The notes below the pieces were generated by a model. That model did not search any database and was not told where the DNA came from. It saw nothing but the letters and a program-made list of their open reading frames with translations. A stretch of DNA of 64,000 nt. It comes from Nostoc sp. XA010. Lineage in GTDB: Bacteria; Cyanobacteriota; Cyanobacteriia; Cyanobacteriales; Nostocaceae. The stretch spans positions 1-64,000 of the forward strand of contig NZ_JAIVFX010000035.1 of assembly GCF_020829625.1 (NCBI RefSeq), written 5' to 3'. A program made the translations under genes and the position numbers. Shown here piece by piece: positions 46,457-55,155 of the stretch. Every line of letters starts with the position of its first letter. The stretch's first letter is position 1.

Positions 46457-47623
46457 ATGTTTCGTAAATTATTCCGTAAAACACCGCTAGCTTGGCTGCA
46501 AATGAGTCGCCAAAAAACCCGTTTGCTGGCTGCGATCGCGGGAATTACCTTTGCCGATTTTTTGATGTTTTTTCAACTTGGCGTCAGGGATGCATTGTTT
46601 GATTCACAGGTTAGTCCATACGCCACACTTCAAGGAGACTTGTTTTTAGTCAATAAGTTATCTGATAACCTTGCATCAGTCAAAAGTTTCTCAAGAGACA
46701 AGCTCTATCAAACATTAGGTGTTGATGGTGTAGCATCCGTTAGCCCGTTGTATATTGGTCAAGCAACATGGCGAAATCCTGACAGCCAAGCTAGTCGTCA
46801 AGTCTTTGTTTACGGGATTGATCCAAATCGGTCAGCCTTTAGTTCTCCAGATGTGAATCAAAACTTGGATAAACTGAAGTTATTAAATCGAGCGCTGTTC
46901 GATAAAGGAGGGCTTCCTCAACTCGGAAATGTATCTGCTTTATTAAAGAAGAAGAACCCAATTTCCGTTCAGGTCAATAACTTTGAAATTAAGGTTGTGG
47001 GATTATTTGTACTCGGTTCTTCCTTTTCTGCTGAGGGCAATATCATCACGAGTGACTCTACTTTTTTAAGACTCTTTACTCGTCGGAAAGCGGATGAAAT
47101 TGATGTAGGTATCATTAAACTGCAACCTAATACATCAATTGAGCAAGTGCAGGCAAATTTGCGAACAATTTTGCCCAATGATTTGCTGGTGCTAACTCTT
47201 AATGAATTTACCGCCCGTGAACGCACATACTGGGAAACAGGTTCTCCTATCGGCTATATCTTTGGACTTGGCGTAGCAGTCGGTTTTTTAGTCGGAGCGG
47301 TCATCGTCTACCAAATTTTATACACAGATGTTTCTGATCATTTGCCAGAATACGCAACATTGAAGGCAATGGGCTACAGTGATGGGTATTTAATTGGGAT
47401 TATCATTCAAGAGGCGCTTTTATTAGCGATTCTGGGCTTTATACCAGGTTTTCTGCTTGCAAATGGACTTTATACTCTTTTTAGGTCTGCAACGCTTCTG
47501 CCGATCGCCATGAAGCTGAACCGTGCGATCGCCCTGCTGGTGTTGACTATGATCATGTGTGCTGGAGCCGGAGCGATCGCTATGCGAAAGCTACGAGCCG
47601 CTGATCCTGCTGATATCTTCTAA
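46457..47623 (+). CDS. devC: DevC-family ABC transporter permease
   Basis: The 388-residue protein has one N-terminal transmembrane helix (LLAAIAGITFADFLMFF), a ~220-residue extracytoplasmic MacB-like domain, and three C-terminal helices (GYIFGLGVAVGFLVGAVIVY; IGIIIQEALLLAILGFIPGF; ALLVLTMIMCAGAGAIAM). This is the MacB/DevC layout used to push substrates into a periplasmic adaptor. It lies in frame order between devB and devA, 21 nt behind devB. The permease was named by family resemblance; the substrate is not specified by the sequence. Confidence 0.92.
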   Translation: MFRKLFRKTPLAWLQMSRQKTRLLAAIAGITFADFLMFFQLGVRDALFDSQVSPYATLQGDLFLVNKLSDNLASVKSFSRDKLYQTLGVDGVASVSPLYIGQATWRNPDSQASRQVFVYGIDPNRSAFSSPDVNQNLDKLKLLNRALFDKGGLPQLGNVSALLKKKNPISVQVNNFEIKVVGLFVLGSSFSAEGNIITSDSTFLRLFTRRKADEIDVGIIKLQPNTSIEQVQANLRTILPNDLLVLTLNEFTARERTYWETGSPIGYIFGLGVAVGFLVGAVIVYQILYTDVSDHLPEYATLKAMGYSDGYLIGIIIQEALLLAILGFIPGFLLANGLYTLFRSATLLPIAMKLNRAIALLVLTMIMCAGAGAIAMRKLRAADPADIF

Positions 47624-47771
47624 ATTTTTAATTTTTTAGGACTTCACCCTTTTGAAAGATGTGATGAAATCTTGGGTTCAAGTTTGTCAAAGCCTTACAT
47701 TCTCAACTCATAACTTTCTACTCATACTAATTGTCTATAACAAAACTGAAACTCGTAATTATTGAATATTC

Positions 47772-48527
47772 ATGCTAAAAGAATCTATTCAAGAAACTCA
47801 AAACTCAAAATCTAAAACTCAAAATTCTTATCAAAAACCTGTTATTTCTGTTCGACAGCTTAACTACTACTTTGGTTTAGCAGAGCTTCGCAAGCAAACT
47901 TTGTTTGATATTAATCTCGATATTTATCCAGGTGAGATTGTGATTATGACCGGGCCATCCGGTTCTGGTAAAACCACACTACTAACGCTGATAGGAGGTT
48001 TACGTTCAATGCAAGAAGGTAGCCTCAAGATATTAGGGCAGGAGATGTCGTGTGCAAATAAGCGGCAAATCATGCAAGTGCGGAAGCAAATTGGCTACAT
48101 TTTTCAAGCACATAACTTGCTGACCTTCTTAACAGCAAAACAGAATGTACGAATGTCTTTAGAACTGCATAACAAGTATCTAGGGCAAGATATGGATAAG
48201 TTGGCAAGTAACATTCTTAACACAGTTGGTTTAGGCGATCGCGTCGATTATTATACAGACAATCTTTCTGGAGGACAAAAGCAACGAGTGGCGATCGCTC
48301 GTGCTTTAGCTAGTCATCCCCAAATTGTTCTTGCAGACGAACCGACGGCTGCCCTTGATAAGAAATCAGGACGCGATGTTGTAGAACTTATGCAGCGTTT
48401 AGCTAAAGAGCAGGGATGCACAATCTTATTAGTTACTCATGACAACCGAATCCTTGATATTGCCGATCGCATAGTTCACATGGAAGATGGACGATTGTTA
48501 AAGGAGTCCAAAGAACAGAAAATATAA
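47772..48527 (+). CDS. devA: DevA-family ABC transporter ATPase
   Basis: The 251-residue protein has Walker A GPSGSGKTT, Q-loop FQAHNLL, ABC signature LSGGQKQR, Walker B IVLADEP and an H-loop (LVTHD). A Ser/Lys/Gln-rich N-terminal extension of ~22 residues precedes the domain. It powers the DevBC exporter at the cytoplasmic face. A 148-nt gap from devC is larger than between the other two genes, but the order devB-devC-devA is the usual one. It is the last gene before the mobile-element region. Confidence 0.94.
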   Translation: MLKESIQETQNSKSKTQNSYQKPVISVRQLNYYFGLAELRKQTLFDINLDIYPGEIVIMTGPSGSGKTTLLTLIGGLRSMQEGSLKILGQEMSCANKRQIMQVRKQIGYIFQAHNLLTFLTAKQNVRMSLELHNKYLGQDMDKLASNILNTVGLGDRVDYYTDNLSGGQKQRVAIARALASHPQIVLADEPTAALDKKSGRDVVELMQRLAKEQGCTILLVTHDNRILDIADRIVHMEDGRLLKESKEQKI

Positions 48528-48632
48528 AATTTCATGCTCAAATCAAAGGATGAACCATAAAAAGCTTCTTGGAGCGCACCGTTTCTTGTGTTTTCTCAGA
48601 ATCAGGACAAGCTTGGGGGGCTACAAAAAGGG

Positions 48633-49113
48633 CTAGGATGCAGATAAAATAAGCCTCATAGCTCTCTCCCCTTGTTGATAATACTTTCGCTTATTAGGAG
48701 CTAGTGTCATTAACTCAGCCACCAATTCATAAGAATTTTCCATAAAATCCACCCAGTTAGATCCATATAATCCAATATAAAAACTGCTATGGCGGCGAAC
48801 TGTCCGCCCAGATTCTTTGATTCGTCCAACATATTTTTGAACACCCATGCGTTTAATTTTTTGGCCAGATATAGTTGCAGATGTATAGGCAAGTGAGATT
48901 AATAATATTAAGGAAATTAACCGTTGCCCTGTTCGTTGGCTGTAACGACTCAAGTTGGGTATTGTTTACCTTGCCACAGGCAATTAGAATCGTGGCAAAC
49001 AGCGTTGTCAATGCTTTAGAAAGCGGTTTGTGGAAAATCCCCATTTTGGTCAGTACGCTTTGTACAATTTCCATATGGCTATCGAGTCGGTGCAAGTTTT
49101 TTCTAATCAGCAC
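48633..49113 (-). pseudogene. Internally deleted IS4-family transposase
   Basis: The N-terminal piece (LIRKNLHRLDSHMEIVQSVL; FHKPLSKALTTLFAT) and the C-terminal piece (LISLILLISLAYTSATISG; KRMGVQKYVGRIKESGR; FYIGLYGSNWVDFM) of an IS4-type transposase are joined at NLSRYSQRTGQ. A one-base frameshift lies near 48950 and the central DDE region is missing. It cannot be active alone. It sits just beyond the tetrapyrrole/exporter cluster and marks the start of the IS graveyard. Confidence 0.78.
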
Positions 49114-49154
49114 CTTAATGGTTCGATAGCTTTCTTGTCTATTCCATCAACTAA

Positions 49155-49520
49155 AAATTGTCCGGAGTATTGATCTATGCAACAGTGCTGGAAGGTGCAA
49201 TTCGTAGCAAAATCAATGAGAATCCAGAGCAGGTGTATCACCAGGGCGAACGCACGGCATTTCTGAAACCCCTGCTGGATAAGGATCTTGACGAAAAAAT
49301 AGGCTAAATTTAAAAACGTTGAAACCCTTGCTATTAAAGGATTCTTATACTTTAGATGCGTTTGCCCTGGGTGTATCACGCTGGTGAGAACTTTTTTGAA
49401 CTACCTGGCGATCATCATCTCAAGAGCGCAAATGCCAGTGATACTCAACCCCTGCGCTTGCTAGCCGTCTTTATCGTCGATACTAATGAAGAAAACCTGA
49501 CCACACTGGACAACGAGTAA
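49155..49520 (+). pseudogene. Cupin-domain gene, 5'-truncated and split by a MITE
   Basis: If the 128-bp MITE and one target copy are removed, one frame reads VLIYATVLEGAIRSKINENP, then EQVYHAGENFFELPGDHHL and LRLLAVFIVDTNEEN to a stop at 49518. This is the C-terminal half of a small cupin of the quercetinase/RmlC type, with the metal-binding-like GDHH. The N-terminal part is lost, as a stop lies just upstream. Length would normally be 110-150 residues. Confidence 0.72.
49242..49369 (+). mobile_element. 128-bp MITE, copy 1
   Basis: Terminal inverted repeats are CAGGGCGAACGC and GCGTTTGCCCTG. The flanking direct repeats GGTGTATCAC (49232-49241 and 49370-49379) are perfect 10-bp target duplications. 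It is non-coding and splits the cupin frame. Copies 2 and 3 lie at 50321 and 51850. CAGGG ends and 8-10-bp duplications are features of the ISAs1 family, so a transposase of that kind probably moved it. Confidence 0.93.
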
Positions 49521-49774
49521 GACGCACGGATTGCACCGATATCACTCAACTTTATCTGCGTGAGCAGGACAATCCAGAACTACTTCATCACGCAGATCAC
49601 CTAAAGCATATCAAGTCTAACAACTGCCGGCTCACTTCTTGTTACTTTCCTGCAATTCGAATGATTAAGTCGCGTTTTAACTCAATTAACTTGAGTGGTG
49701 TAAATTGAGCGATCGCAGAACAATGAAGTTAATCGAGGTGGGCATTGAGCTTCACTAACCAAAAGGAGAACAAG

Positions 49775-50602
49775 ATGAGCAGCAATCACATAAACAGTCC
49801 AAACATGAAACTCGAAGTTGTGTTATTCAACGTTTCCGACGTTGATCGCGCGAAGGCATTCTACGAGAATCTCGGCTGGCGCTTCGACATTGATGTGGTG
49901 GAGGGCGACTTCCGTGGCGTGCAGATGACACCGCCCAACTCGCAAGCTTCGATCATCTTCGGCAAGGGAGTCACTCCGAACAATCCTGTCCCGGCGCACA
50001 ACCTGGTTCTCGCCGTGGATGACCTCGATGCCGCCCGTAAAGACTTGAGCGATCGCGGTGTCAACGTGAGCGAGGTTTTCCACTACGCTGGCGGCCCCTT
50101 TAACAATGCTGTGGAGAACCCACGCATCCTTGGGCGTGACCCGCAAGGTCGTTCCTATTTCTCATTTGCCTCGTTCGAGGACTCGGAGGGGAACGTCTGG
50201 CTACTCCAGGAAATCACAACGCGGCTTCCCGGTCGCCTGTGGGACTCTACGCCAGCACAAAATCTAGATGTTGCCACCCTCGCAAACCTTCTTTGCGAGA
50301 CGGCAGAACACCACGACCACCAGGGCGAACGCACGGTATTTCTGAAACCCTTACTGGGTAAGGATATTGACGAAAAAATAGGCTAAATTTAAAAACGCCG
50401 AAACCCTTGCTATTAAAGGATTCTTATACTTTAGATGCGTTTGCCCTGCCACGACCACTACGAGAAGACTCACGCCGAGCATCACTGGTGGGACTGGTAC
50501 GCACCTTATCTGAATGCGCGTCAGAATGGCAGCAATCCAGAAGAGGCCGCCACCGCCGCTAACGCTTACATGGATAAGGTTTTGCAGGTTCTTTCCAGAT
50601 GA
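49775..50602 (+). pseudogene. VOC-family (glyoxalase-like) gene split by a MITE
   Basis: AAAGGAG before ATG 49775 fixes the start (MSSNHINSPNMKLEVVLFNV). The VOC fold is clear: FYENLGWRFDIDV, HNLVLAVDDLDAARKDL and DSEGNVWLLQEI. Codon 182 is followed by a 128-bp MITE. With it and one 10-bp target copy removed, the frame continues YEKTHAEHHWWDWYAPYLNA to TGA at 50600, giving 229 residues with the expected helical C-terminus. As it stands, the MITE adds about 20 residues and a stop at ~50384. Its GC-rich third positions differ from the cyanobacterial genes around it, suggesting transfer from another bacterium. Confidence 0.85.
50321..50448 (+). mobile_element. 128-bp MITE, copy 2
   Basis: It has the same termini as copy 1. 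Target duplications CCACGACCAC stand at 50311-50320 and 50449-50458, perfect over 10 bp. The interior differs from copy 1 at several positions, more than copy 3 does. It inserted inside the VOC coding sequence. Confidence 0.93.
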
Positions 50603-50836
50603 TGCGGTCAGAGTTGCCACACTCGCTGAGTACGTGGCGACTAGGTAGCGGCAGCTGACAAAGCCAACGATTTTTGCTTAGGGACGCAGACGGACCTGGC
50701 TCCCGCCCTGAGTCCGCGTCCTCACTTCCAAACCTGCCCATGTGTTAGCAGCGTTCTTCACCCTGTATCAGATTAGGAAACCGCCTATTAGCAGAGATTA
50801 CTTTATCACCTGACATAAACAGTAAATTATAACACA

Positions 50837-51331
50837 ATGAAAAACACTAAAAATATCCCTACCAGTAAGATAGTTAAAGCCGCCGCCGTGCAGATCAGCC
50901 CCGTGCTGTACAGTCGGCAGGGTACCGTCGAGAAGGTTGTGAAGAAGATTCGTCAGCTGGGTAAACAAGGAGTCCAGTTCGCCACTTTCCCCGAAACCAT
51001 CATTCCCTATTACCCCTATTTCTCCTACGTGCAACCCCCGTTCGCAATGGCAAAGGAACATCTGCGGTTGCTGGAAGAGTCGGTCACAGTGCCGTCTGCT
51101 GAAACCCAGGCGATCGCCGAAGCCGCGAAGGAGGCGAACATGGTCGTCTCAATCGGCATCAATGAGCGCGACGGCAGCTCAATTTACAATACGCAACTTC
51201 TGTTCGATGCGGACGGGACGCTGCTCCAGCGCCGCCGCAAGATCAAACCTACCTATCATGAGCCGATGATCTGGGACCAGGGTGACGGCTCGGGACTACG
51301 TGCCATCGATAGCGCCGTTGGGCGCATCGGA
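50837..51331 (+). pseudogene. Nitrilase (carbon-nitrogen hydrolase), truncated before the catalytic Cys
   Basis: 165 codons of an aliphatic-type nitrilase run from ATG 50837 (KAAAVQISPVLYSRQGTVEK). The catalytic Glu (TFPETIIP) and Lys (RRKIKPTYHE) are present, but the sequence breaks at AVGRIG, just before the segment that would carry the nucleophilic Cys (usually LxCWE). After the junction the ORF reads into an IS630 transposase in antisense for 17 more codons to 51385. The ~340-residue family length and missing Cys mean it is inactive. Base composition is GC-rich like the VOC gene, so both may have arrived together. Confidence 0.88.
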
Positions 51332-52109
51332 TGGACGTTGACCAATGAGCGCCCAAGTTCGACGGACAACTGGTTTGAGTCCTAAACGTGCCTCGTCCTG
51401 TGCCCAGACTTCTACACGCTTATGAGGGCATAACCAACGCATTAATCGGACGAAGGACTGGAGTTGGGCTTTAAAAAATGCCCTTTGCTCACTTGGTGGC
51501 GCTACGCTCGTGTAAAGGTCTCGGCGCTTGTAAACTAAAACCTAAGTGTTTGAGATACTTCCATGCTGTTGCCCGATGTATACTGATGCCAAACTGTTGT
51601 TTAATCAATTCTCCAACTTTTGGTCCACTCCACAAACCACCATCTTCTGGAGGTAACTTTAATTTTTCAAAAAGTTCCTCAAGTTGTCCTGTTGTTAAGG
51701 CTTTGTGTTTGCCTCCGGGGCTTTTTTGATGTCCGTCTACAATCCCCTCTGGTCCAGTAGTGTTGTAACGACGAGCAATTTTCCGCACCCAATCAGCGCT
51801 TAAGCCTGTAATTGACGCTACTTGCTCAACTTTCATCGGATTACCAGGTCAGGGCAAACGCATCTAAAGTATAAGAATCCTTTAATAGCAAGGGTTTCAA
51901 CGTTTTTAAATTTAGCCTATTTTTTCGCCAAGATCCTTATCCAGCAGGGGTTTCAGAAATGCCGTGCGTTCGCCCTGATTACCAGGTCGGCTCAATAAGC
52001 GAATCGCCAACCATCAAGTCCGTTCTTTGACATCTCGACAACGACGATAGCGTTGGTTTAACTCTGCATAATCCAGGTGAGGAATGATATCGATCCGAGT
52101 CCGAGGCAT
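51332..52109 (-). pseudogene. IS630-family transposase, broken
   Basis: Read on the minus strand, it begins at ATG 52109 (MPRTRIDIIPHLDYAELNQR), has a TGA before WLAIRLLSRPGN, is split by a MITE, and resumes with the HTH region MKVEQVASITGLSADWVRK and SGPKVGELIKQQFGIS. After a frame change near 51480 it enters the DDE domain (FKAQLQSFVRLMRWLC; VEVWAQDEARLGL). It stops at 51332, where it joins the truncated nitrilase. At least three lesions make it dead. It marks the site where the nitrilase 3' end was lost. Confidence 0.85.
51850..51977 (-). mobile_element. 128-bp MITE, copy 3 (inverted)
   Basis: It lies in the opposite orientation to copies 1 and 2, with target duplications ATTACCAGGT at 51840-51849 and 51978-51987. 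Compared on the same strand it differs from copy 1 at about one base, so these two are recent. It inserted into the IS630 transposase, so it is younger than that element. Confidence 0.93.
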
Positions 52110-52310
52110 CACTGCACACTGATTTTACTTCCTCTAAATAATACTATCTATCGCAACTTGGTATGAGCATGGGATAGCTAAAAAATCAAATGCCCAAGAT
52201 CGAGGCGAAAGTACTTTTCTTCTGAGTAAGTGCCTGACATTAGAACTCTTGCAAGCAAACTCATCGATGAACAGAAGAAATTAGTTTTAACTCTCCAAAA
52301 GCATTTTGAG

Positions 52311-53606
52311 CTATTTATCTATTCGTGAGAATTTTGCTTGTAACACAGTTTCTATAGCTGTTTGTTTTTGAGGATCTACTCCTTGGGCATATTCTAGAGA
52401 AAATGGAATATTAATGTCTGGTATTACACCTTTACCTTCCAGCCTTTGATTGCCGTTAACAAATACATTCGTAACTGCAACATAAAGCAAGCTCCCATCT
52501 CGCATCAAATAAGGACGACCTGCAAGTACAGCTCCTGCCGTTTGAGTTCCAATCACTAGGCCAATCTTACTTTGTTGAAACCCAAATGCCAGAATTTCTT
52601 TACTACTACGACTGCCTGAGTTCACTAACATCACTACAGGTTTTTTCCATTGATAGTTATAAGTATAACGGCGTTGGTTTCGTGTAATGTTAGTGATGCT
52701 GAGATTATGTTTGGCAGTAAAGATATTGAGATAACTAACATCTCCTCCACCCCATCCATCTCTTAAATCTAAAACTAAACCGTTTGCATTTTTTAAGCGA
52801 CCATAAATTAGTTCATCTTGAAGTTGTTGCTGGTAGGGGTCTGCTGCATTTGACCATATATGAATATAACCAACTTTCTTACCATCTTGCTCAATTAGCT
52901 TAATACTGGCTGTCTGAGCTTGCAAGAACATGGTGCTAGGATCAAAAACTTTTGGCACGACAGCAATTTCTTGCTGGCTGCTCGGTTCGGGCGATCGCTG
53001 TATCAACATTTTGACGGTTTGGCCTGCTTTTCCAGCAAAAGAGTGTATTGGATGATATGAATAACCATCAACACTTAAAATTTGATCCCCTACCTTTAAG
53101 CCAGCTTTCGCAGCAGGGCTTTCATCAAGAATAGAGCTAATAAATGTTTTGCCATTGATATCTTTGGTGAACAAGCCAATATCAGTATATTCAACTTTAC
53201 CTTTAGGGAAAAACTTTTTTAATTGCTTATTTAAGTCAGAATTTTGAGGGAAGAAAATCCCTAAAAGCTGATAGTAAGCAGGTTCATCTTGAGTATAAAA
53301 CCGAGTATGAGAAGATTTGAGTTGAGAAAGCATTTGATTAAGCACAACAGCAACGTCTTTAGTTGAGTTAGCTTTTATTAGCTGAGGTTGATATTGTTTT
53401 TTAATGGATTTCCAATCTACTCCATTAAAGTTGGGATCGTAAAAATTATCATTTATTGTTTGCCAAACTTGCTCAAAAAGTTGAGTTTCTGATTTTGCAA
53501 ATATTGGCACAAGTAGCGAACTAAACCACAGTATAAGCAAAATAAAAACACTTAAAAGAAATACTCTAGCTGAATGTTTTAAGAAAGTAAGCTGGAATGT
53601 TCTCAT
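52311..53606 (-). CDS. S41-family (C-terminal-processing-like) serine peptidase
   Basis: The 431-residue protein has an N-terminal membrane or signal segment (ARVFLLSVFILLILWFSSLLV), an N-terminal helical S41 part (EQVWQTINDNFYDPNF), a PDZ-like domain at about 150-230 (SPAAKAGLKVGDQILSVDGY) and the S41 core (VGYIHIWSN; GLVLDLRDGWGG; VVMLVNSGSRSSKEILAFGF). The Ser cluster SRSSKE holds the probable nucleophile, but the Lys of the classic dyad is not in its usual place, as in atypical S41 proteins. It probably acts in the periplasm or lumen on exported proteins. It stands alone on the minus strand. Confidence 0.85.
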   Translation of the reverse strand: MRTFQLTFLKHSARVFLLSVFILLILWFSSLLVPIFAKSETQLFEQVWQTINDNFYDPNFNGVDWKSIKKQYQPQLIKANSTKDVAVVLNQMLSQLKSSHTRFYTQDEPAYYQLLGIFFPQNSDLNKQLKKFFPKGKVEYTDIGLFTKDINGKTFISSILDESPAAKAGLKVGDQILSVDGYSYHPIHSFAGKAGQTVKMLIQRSPEPSSQQEIAVVPKVFDPSTMFLQAQTASIKLIEQDGKKVGYIHIWSNAADPYQQQLQDELIYGRLKNANGLVLDLRDGWGGGDVSYLNIFTAKHNLSITNITRNQRRYTYNYQWKKPVVMLVNSGSRSSKEILAFGFQQSKIGLVIGTQTAGAVLAGRPYLMRDGSLLYVAVTNVFVNGNQRLEGKGVIPDINIPFSLEYAQGVDPQKQTAIETVLQAKFSRIDK

Positions 53607-54400
53607 GTTATTGTGTCTCTTAAATCAGCAACTTTATCACAAGGGATGAAAATCCTTAGTTACTAGTTATGCTTGGACTATTTTTAATTTTTGTAAGCTT
53701 GCTTATTGAAGCATTACTCAAAAAAAATGCGTAATTTCAAGATTGTCAAGAAATAAAGTACTTTGCAGGTCAGTGAGGTACAAATACATGACTCACGCAT
53801 CAGATAGAGTTTTTACTTTCTGCCTCCTCCTACCGACGCTCTCTACGTTCCCTGCGGGATGCTATGCAAACGCGCAGCGTGTCGCAGACAGACGCTAAAA
53901 GCGAAGGCGGAGTTGCTTTGCGCGTCGCTATCGTGCCTCAAAACCCGATGCATTTATTACTAACATTTATCAGACTTTGGATAGAAGCGCTAAAAGATGT
54001 ATTTTAAACTCATTAATAGTATTTTCTACTGACCAACCTTGATGATATCTTGCTAGCAACTCTATCAGTGATTTTTTCATGTTTAATAAGCTATAGCAAT
54101 CTAGAACGATTAGTGAGAAAATACTGAGGCTGCATTAATTATTGTTTCACTAAAACAGACTCAAGTAATATAGCAGTCTGAAACAGAGATGATAATCAAA
54201 TTATACTACTACATTACTTGAGTTTTATCGGTTAACCAAATTCCCTCTCAATCGCTGGGGTGTTTCATCCCACCTCAAACAGGATTTATCAAGATGGTTA
54301 GCGAAAAAAATTGTAAATGGGGGTGACGAATAAATGAACTTTTAAGCACTTAAATAATAGTAAAATTGTTCATTTTATCGGCAGGCTGGTAACAAAATAA
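53607..54400. other. 794-bp gap with a dispersed repeat and a transposase scrap
   Basis: The segment at about 53826-53950 is a GC-rich repeat (ACGCGCAGCGTGTCGCAGACAG; cyanobacterial palindromic modules) like that at 28.6 kb, followed by the IS4 remnant at 53970-54080. The rest is AT-rich with no gene seen. Confidence 0.5.
53970..54080 (-). pseudogene. IS4-type transposase YREK fragment
   Basis: Thirty-six codons read KKSLIELLARYHQGWSVENT and INEFKIHLLALLSK. The spacing Y-2-x-3-E-6-K of the IS4 YREK signature is kept, but the Arg is Gly. It is a fragment of the transposase C-terminal region, with no element ends seen. Confidence 0.6.
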
Positions 54401-54841
54401 TCAATTCTTAATCGCTAGAACTCTTACTTTTTCGGGATCTTTAGGGAATGAAACGGCCCTGACCTCAATGGTAGGGCTGCTAATCGATACATTCAATGGA
54501 AAAATTTGTTCTGTGCTTGTGAGGCTAAAATTGGCGAATATCTCATCACTGGAGTTAAATAAGCCACTATCTTCATTCAGGGTGCTATAGCTAACTGTCG
54601 ATTGAAAAATATAAGTCCCTGCACTAGTGATGTTTTGAGTTGGAAACAAGAACAAGTCATTATCTCCTCCGTTGAAACCGCCATCATCTCCAACTAGTTT
54701 AGCTCTGAGTTGAAAACCAACCTCATTCTCAATAAGAAAAGTCTCAAATGAAGTAAGTCTGACATCGACCGTTACACTTACATTCCGCTCTGAATTAGTA
54801 AAAAGATCGATTGATAGTGTAGGATTACATAAGGTTGCCAT
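54401..54841 (-). CDS. Hypothetical beta-rich protein
   Basis: The 146-residue protein has alternating hydrophobic strands (NVSVTVDVRLTSFETFLI; AGTYIFQSTVSYST; FANFSLTSTEQIFPLNVSIS) and a Gly/Asp turn (VGDDGGFNGGDNDLF), which suggests a beta-sandwich. No signal peptide, lipobox or known domain is recognised. It starts 6 nt after the membrane-protein ORF on the same strand, so they may be expressed together. Codon use looks like its neighbours. Confidence 0.6.
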   Translation of the reverse strand: MATLCNPTLSIDLFTNSERNVSVTVDVRLTSFETFLIENEVGFQLRAKLVGDDGGFNGGDNDLFLFPTQNITSAGTYIFQSTVSYSTLNEDSGLFNSSDEIFANFSLTSTEQIFPLNVSISSPTIEVRAVSFPKDPEKVRVLAIKN

Positions 54842-54847
54842 ACTTAG

Positions 54848-55078
54848 TTATCTCTTGAAGTACTTATCTTTATTTACACTGTTAAAAAGCAAATTTGGCA
54901 CTATCATCATGTATATTATTAAGGCAGATATATTAGGAAATATACTTATAATAATATCCACCAACAGATAGTTAATACCAAGTATGTAAGCTGCTAATAT
55001 GGGTTTAGCTCTCCCTGCTTTGAAGCCTTCATCACTTAAAATTTCTTCATTTATTAAAAACTGTTTCCGGTGAGCCAT
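54848..55078 (-). CDS. Hypothetical small membrane protein
   Basis: The 76-residue protein has two hydrophobic stretches (AYILGINYLLVDIIISIF; ALIIYMMIVPNLLF) after an amphipathic N-terminus (KQFLINEEILSDEGFKAGR). Its start overlaps, in another frame, the tail of a decayed VOC gene. It lies 6 nt upstream of the beta-rich ORF on the same strand. No family is recognised, but the hydrophobic pattern and spacing support expression. Confidence 0.45.
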   Translation of the reverse strand: MAHRKQFLINEEILSDEGFKAGRAKPILAAYILGINYLLVDIIISIFPNISALIIYMMIVPNLLFNSVNKDKYFKR

Positions 55079-55155
55079 TGGACGAGTTGAATCACAACAC
55101 CATTGGGATCTGTGACTTGAAAGAACCTTTCAACCCAAGGTTCAGTCTCGATCGC
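55054..55155 (-). pseudogene. C-terminal scrap of a VOC/glyoxalase gene
   Basis: The minus strand reads AIETEPWVERFFQVTDPNGV then VIQLVQWLTGNSF to a stop at 55054-55056. This is the final strand of a glyoxalase-fold domain (FFQVTDPNGVVIQL). The rest of the gene upstream is not found. Confidence 0.6.

Noticed and set aside
49242..51977. Possible CRISPR array from three near-identical repeats
   Set aside because: The repeats are 128 bp, ~1.1-1.5 kb apart, in mixed orientation, with inverted ends and 10-bp target duplications: MITEs.
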